From JAJPXC01 sp964628905 (GTDB taxonomy: Bacteria > Bacteroidota > Bacteroidia > Bacteroidales > Muribaculaceae): 15,319 bases of DNA. Position numbers and translations under genes: made by a program. Below, in pieces: positions 13,772 to 15,319 of the stretch; position 1 is the first letter of the stretch; the number at the start of each line of letters is the position of its first letter. The stretch covers positions 1 to 15,319 of the forward strand of contig CAZVNS010000038.1 in NCBI GenBank assembly GCA_964628905.1, read 5' to 3'. Under the pieces are notes generated by a model. That model saw only the letters and a list, made by a program, of their open reading frames with translations. It was not told the origin of the DNA and did no database searches.

Positions 13772-14752
13772 TTAGATGGAGAGGCGGCGGAGGGTGTTGA
13801 GCAGGTCGCGGTTGATGGGCTTGTCGTTTTTGATGGCCTTGGTGAAGGGCACATAGACAATCTCGTCGTTCTTGACACCGATCATCACGTTGCGCTGGTC
13901 ATCGAGCAGGGCGTCGATAGCGGCGGCTCCCATGCGCGAAGCCAGGATGCGGTCGTGGGCTGTGGGTGAACCGCCTCGCTGCAGGTGTCCCAGGATCGAC
14001 ACACGCACGTCGTAGTTTGGATACTCCTTGTTGACACGCTCTGCCAGGGCCATCGCTCCGCCGGTGACAGGGCTCTCGGCCACGAGCACTATCGATGAGT
14101 TCTTGCTCTTGCGGAAGCCGTTCTGGATGAGTTCGGCCAGCTGGTCGACCTCGGTGGAGATTTCGGGGATGATGGCTGCCTCGGCTCCTGAGGCGATGGC
14201 GCCGTTGAGGGCCAGGAAGCCGGCGTCGCGTCCCATCACCTCGATGAAGAAGAGGCGCTCATGGCTTGTGGCGGTGTCGCGGATTTTATCGACGCACTGC
14301 ATGATGGTGTTGAGGGCTGTGTCGTAGCCGATTGTGGTGTCGGTGCCGTAGAGGTCGTTGTCGATGGTGCCGGGGAGCCCGATGATGGGGAAGTTAAACT
14401 CGTTGGCAAAAATCCTGGCACCTGTGAGTGAGCCGTCGCCGCCGATCACCACCAGGGCGTCGATTTCGTGGCGGAGCAGTATGTCGTAGGCCAACTGGCG
14501 TCCTTCGAACGTCTGGAACTCCTTGCAGCGTGCTGTCTTGAGAATTGTGCCTCCCATCTGTATGATGTTCGACACGTTCTGTGTCTTGAAGTCGACGATT
14601 TCGTCGGCGATCAGGCCGCGGTATCCGCGGTATATGCCCTTGACCTTGAAGCCACTGTAGATCGCCGAGCGGGTCACGGCACGGATTGCTGCGTTCATTC
14701 CCGGAGCGTCACCTCCCGAGGTGAGGATGCCCACACACTTGATTTCTGCCAT
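13772..14752 (-). CDS. pfkA: ATP-dependent 6-phosphofructokinase
   Basis: This enzyme phosphorylates fructose 6-phosphate to fructose 1,6-bisphosphate, the committed step of glycolysis. The 326 residues match the usual bacterial PfkA length. TSGGDAPGMN (11-20) opens the ATP site, GGDGS is at 104-108, PGTIDNDL (127-134) holds the catalytic base Asp131, and IEVMGR (170-175) contacts the sugar phosphate. Gly107 in GGDGS and Gly128 in PGTIDND are the residues of ATP-using enzymes; pyrophosphate-dependent forms have Asp and Lys at the equivalent places. The start (14750-14752) is preceded by a promoter at 14798-14806. It is a single-gene unit upstream of, but separated from, the amylase. Confidence 0.96.
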   Translation of the reverse strand: MAEIKCVGILTSGGDAPGMNAAIRAVTRSAIYSGFKVKGIYRGYRGLIADEIVDFKTQNVSNIIQMGGTILKTARCKEFQTFEGRQLAYDILLRHEIDALVVIGGDGSLTGARIFANEFNFPIIGLPGTIDNDLYGTDTTIGYDTALNTIMQCVDKIRDTATSHERLFFIEVMGRDAGFLALNGAIASGAEAAIIPEISTEVDQLAELIQNGFRKSKNSSIVLVAESPVTGGAMALAERVNKEYPNYDVRVSILGHLQRGGSPTAHDRILASRMGAAAIDALLDDQRNVMIGVKNDEIVYVPFTKAIKNDKPINRDLLNTLRRLSI

Positions 14753-14797
14753 ATCTTATTTTAATCTCTATAGGTTGGTTGAAATTGCTATTTTGAT

Positions 14798-14806
14798 GCA
14801 AAGATA
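14798..14806 (-). promoter_or_regulatory. pfkA -7 promoter element
   Basis: TATCTTTGC on the minus strand matches TAnnTTTGC and lies 45 nt before the pfkA start. No good -33 TTTG or TTGG is found at the usual distance; the upstream region is A/T-rich. Confidence 0.5.
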
Positions 14807-14888
14807 GTATTTAATTAACAATCGAGAGTTAAAATTTTAGGCTCTTTTTTCAATTTTTAACTACATACGCCGGCATTGGCCGCTGAAT

Positions 14889-15024
14889 TTAGAGCCTGTC
14901 ACATGATATATGTTAAAGCTGAGGCGGTCAGCCATTGGATGACCGAGGCGATGGTAACTTCCGCGCCCGTCAATGTAATGATATGTGACCTCAGCGTTAA
15001 CATATATTATGGGACAGGCTCTTA
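14889..15024. mobile_element. MITE-like palindromic element with 3-bp TTA flanks
   Basis: Inverted arms of 34 nt (14891-14924 and 14989-15022) match except at three positions, one of which is a G-T wobble. The ends read GAGCCTGTC...GACAGGCTC. If the element is 14892-15021 (130 bp), it is flanked by TTA at 14889-14891 and 15022-15024, a possible target duplication. GAGCC-type ends and a TNA duplication fit the IS1031 branch of the IS5 family, so a MITE derived from such an element is plausible. The interior has a hairpin (CGGTCA/TGACCG, 14925-14945) and no transposase. A structured RNA is an alternative reading. Confidence 0.55.
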
Positions 15025-15200
15025 AACAATTGGGCGTGGATGAGGGTTATAATACCGAAAAATCTAAAAAACATTCTTGCAAGCAGATTTTTAAGTTTCT
15101 CTCAAAATACAAAAAGGTGCGGACGACAAAGGAGGGCAAATGGCAAACAGCCGCCATGCTCAAGTATATCGAGGAGGTGACCGTTATCCTTGGTGTATAG
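15009..15200 (+). CDS. Short unrecognised ORF starting in the MITE-like element
   Basis: The frame has 63 codons from ATG 15009. That start lies inside the right arm of the palindromic element. The body is lysine-rich and probably helical (KQIFKFLSKYKKVRTTKEGK, then WQTAAMLKYIEEVTVILGV). No family is recognised and no signal or membrane segment is seen. Removing the element and one TTA copy would join it in frame to LHTPALAAEFKQLGVDEG, but an in-frame TAA lies at 14858-14860, so an older start is not evident. It may be the 3' part of a gene disrupted by the element. Confidence 0.35.
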   Translation: MGQALKQLGVDEGYNTEKSKKHSCKQIFKFLSKYKKVRTTKEGKWQTAAMLKYIEEVTVILGV

Positions 15201-15201
15201 G

Positions 15202-15319
15202 GTGTACTATGGGCGATTTTTTATTCAATTTAACCTCCCCACAAAATCAGTTGCGGATTTGAGGGAATCTTATTCCGATATTGTTCCGCTATTGAAAAGC
15301 CTCTCCAAACATAGGCAGA
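15202..15319 (+). pseudogene. Possible broken or partial gene running off the window end
   Basis: Two overlapping frames look partly coding. ATG 15209 gives MGDFLFNLTSPQNQLRI and stops at 15260-15262. Another frame is open from 15181 through the edge (LPTKSVADLRESYSDIVPLL, then KSLSKHRQ). A frameshift near 15250 would join them. The minus strand is also partly open here (IAEQYRNKIPSNPQLILWGG then stop), so the true strand is unsettled. Confidence 0.2.

Noticed and set aside
14891..15022. Hammerhead or other known ribozyme in the palindrome
   Set aside because: The conserved core CTGATGA/GAA was not found; only generic stem pairing is seen.

Overview
The window looks like a chromosomal segment of a gut Bacteroidales bacterium, most likely of the Muribaculaceae/Prevotella-like branch. 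The evidence is fairly GC-rich coding DNA combined with Bacteroidetes-type promoters (TAnnTTTGC at -7), Bacteroidota-type gene content (a DUF4834 membrane protein beside pssA and psd, a Bacteroidetes-style RsmI-like methylase, SusE/F-like starch-binding domains) and a secreted enzyme ending in the C-terminal tail GIYIRRQGS...KVRF. This placement is inferred from family knowledge; no rRNA or marker search was possible.

Layout. (1) 1-1823 is accessory and AT-richer. A promoter leads into a roughly 250-nt palindromic leader and a small surface lipoprotein. It is followed by an orphan phage-type gene with a coupled 27-codon ORF. (2) 1824-3151 holds a secreted GH10 xylanase, convergent with a previously easy-to-miss 43-residue ORF that fuses a signal peptide to the same C-terminal tail as the amylase 8 kb away. 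(3) 3195-5254 is a type II restriction-modification pair (NgoBV-like endonuclease and C5-cytosine methyltransferase), visibly AT-richer than its neighbours. (4) 5296-8946 is a minus-strand housekeeping cluster, in transcription order psd, pssA, DUF4834, DUF2461, ruvB. It makes phosphatidylethanolamine and the Holliday-junction motor. (5) 9103-10907 is a divergent pair, an RsmI-like methyltransferase and a WalJ/YycJ-like metallo-hydrolase. (6) 11088-13460 is a secreted multidomain alpha-amylase with two nearly identical starch-binding modules and a strong terminator. (7) 13772-14752 is ATP-dependent phosphofructokinase. (8) From 14889 to the end there is a 130-bp MITE-like palindrome next to a short unrecognised ORF and broken-looking frames.

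How the parts relate. The GH10 and GH13 enzymes are secreted polysaccharide degraders (xylan and starch), and pfkA handles the hexose released. psd and pssA act consecutively in phospholipid synthesis. The restriction-modification pair is defence cargo placed directly behind ruvB.

No single large new system is evident. The most unusual items are the signal-peptide-plus-tail micro-ORF (3020-3151), a dispersed hairpin family with a compensatory base change (8238, 10992, 13674), a TTGGC-ATTAC-CCAA motif placed at three promoters, the structured leader at 143-410, and the MITE-like element at 14892-15021.
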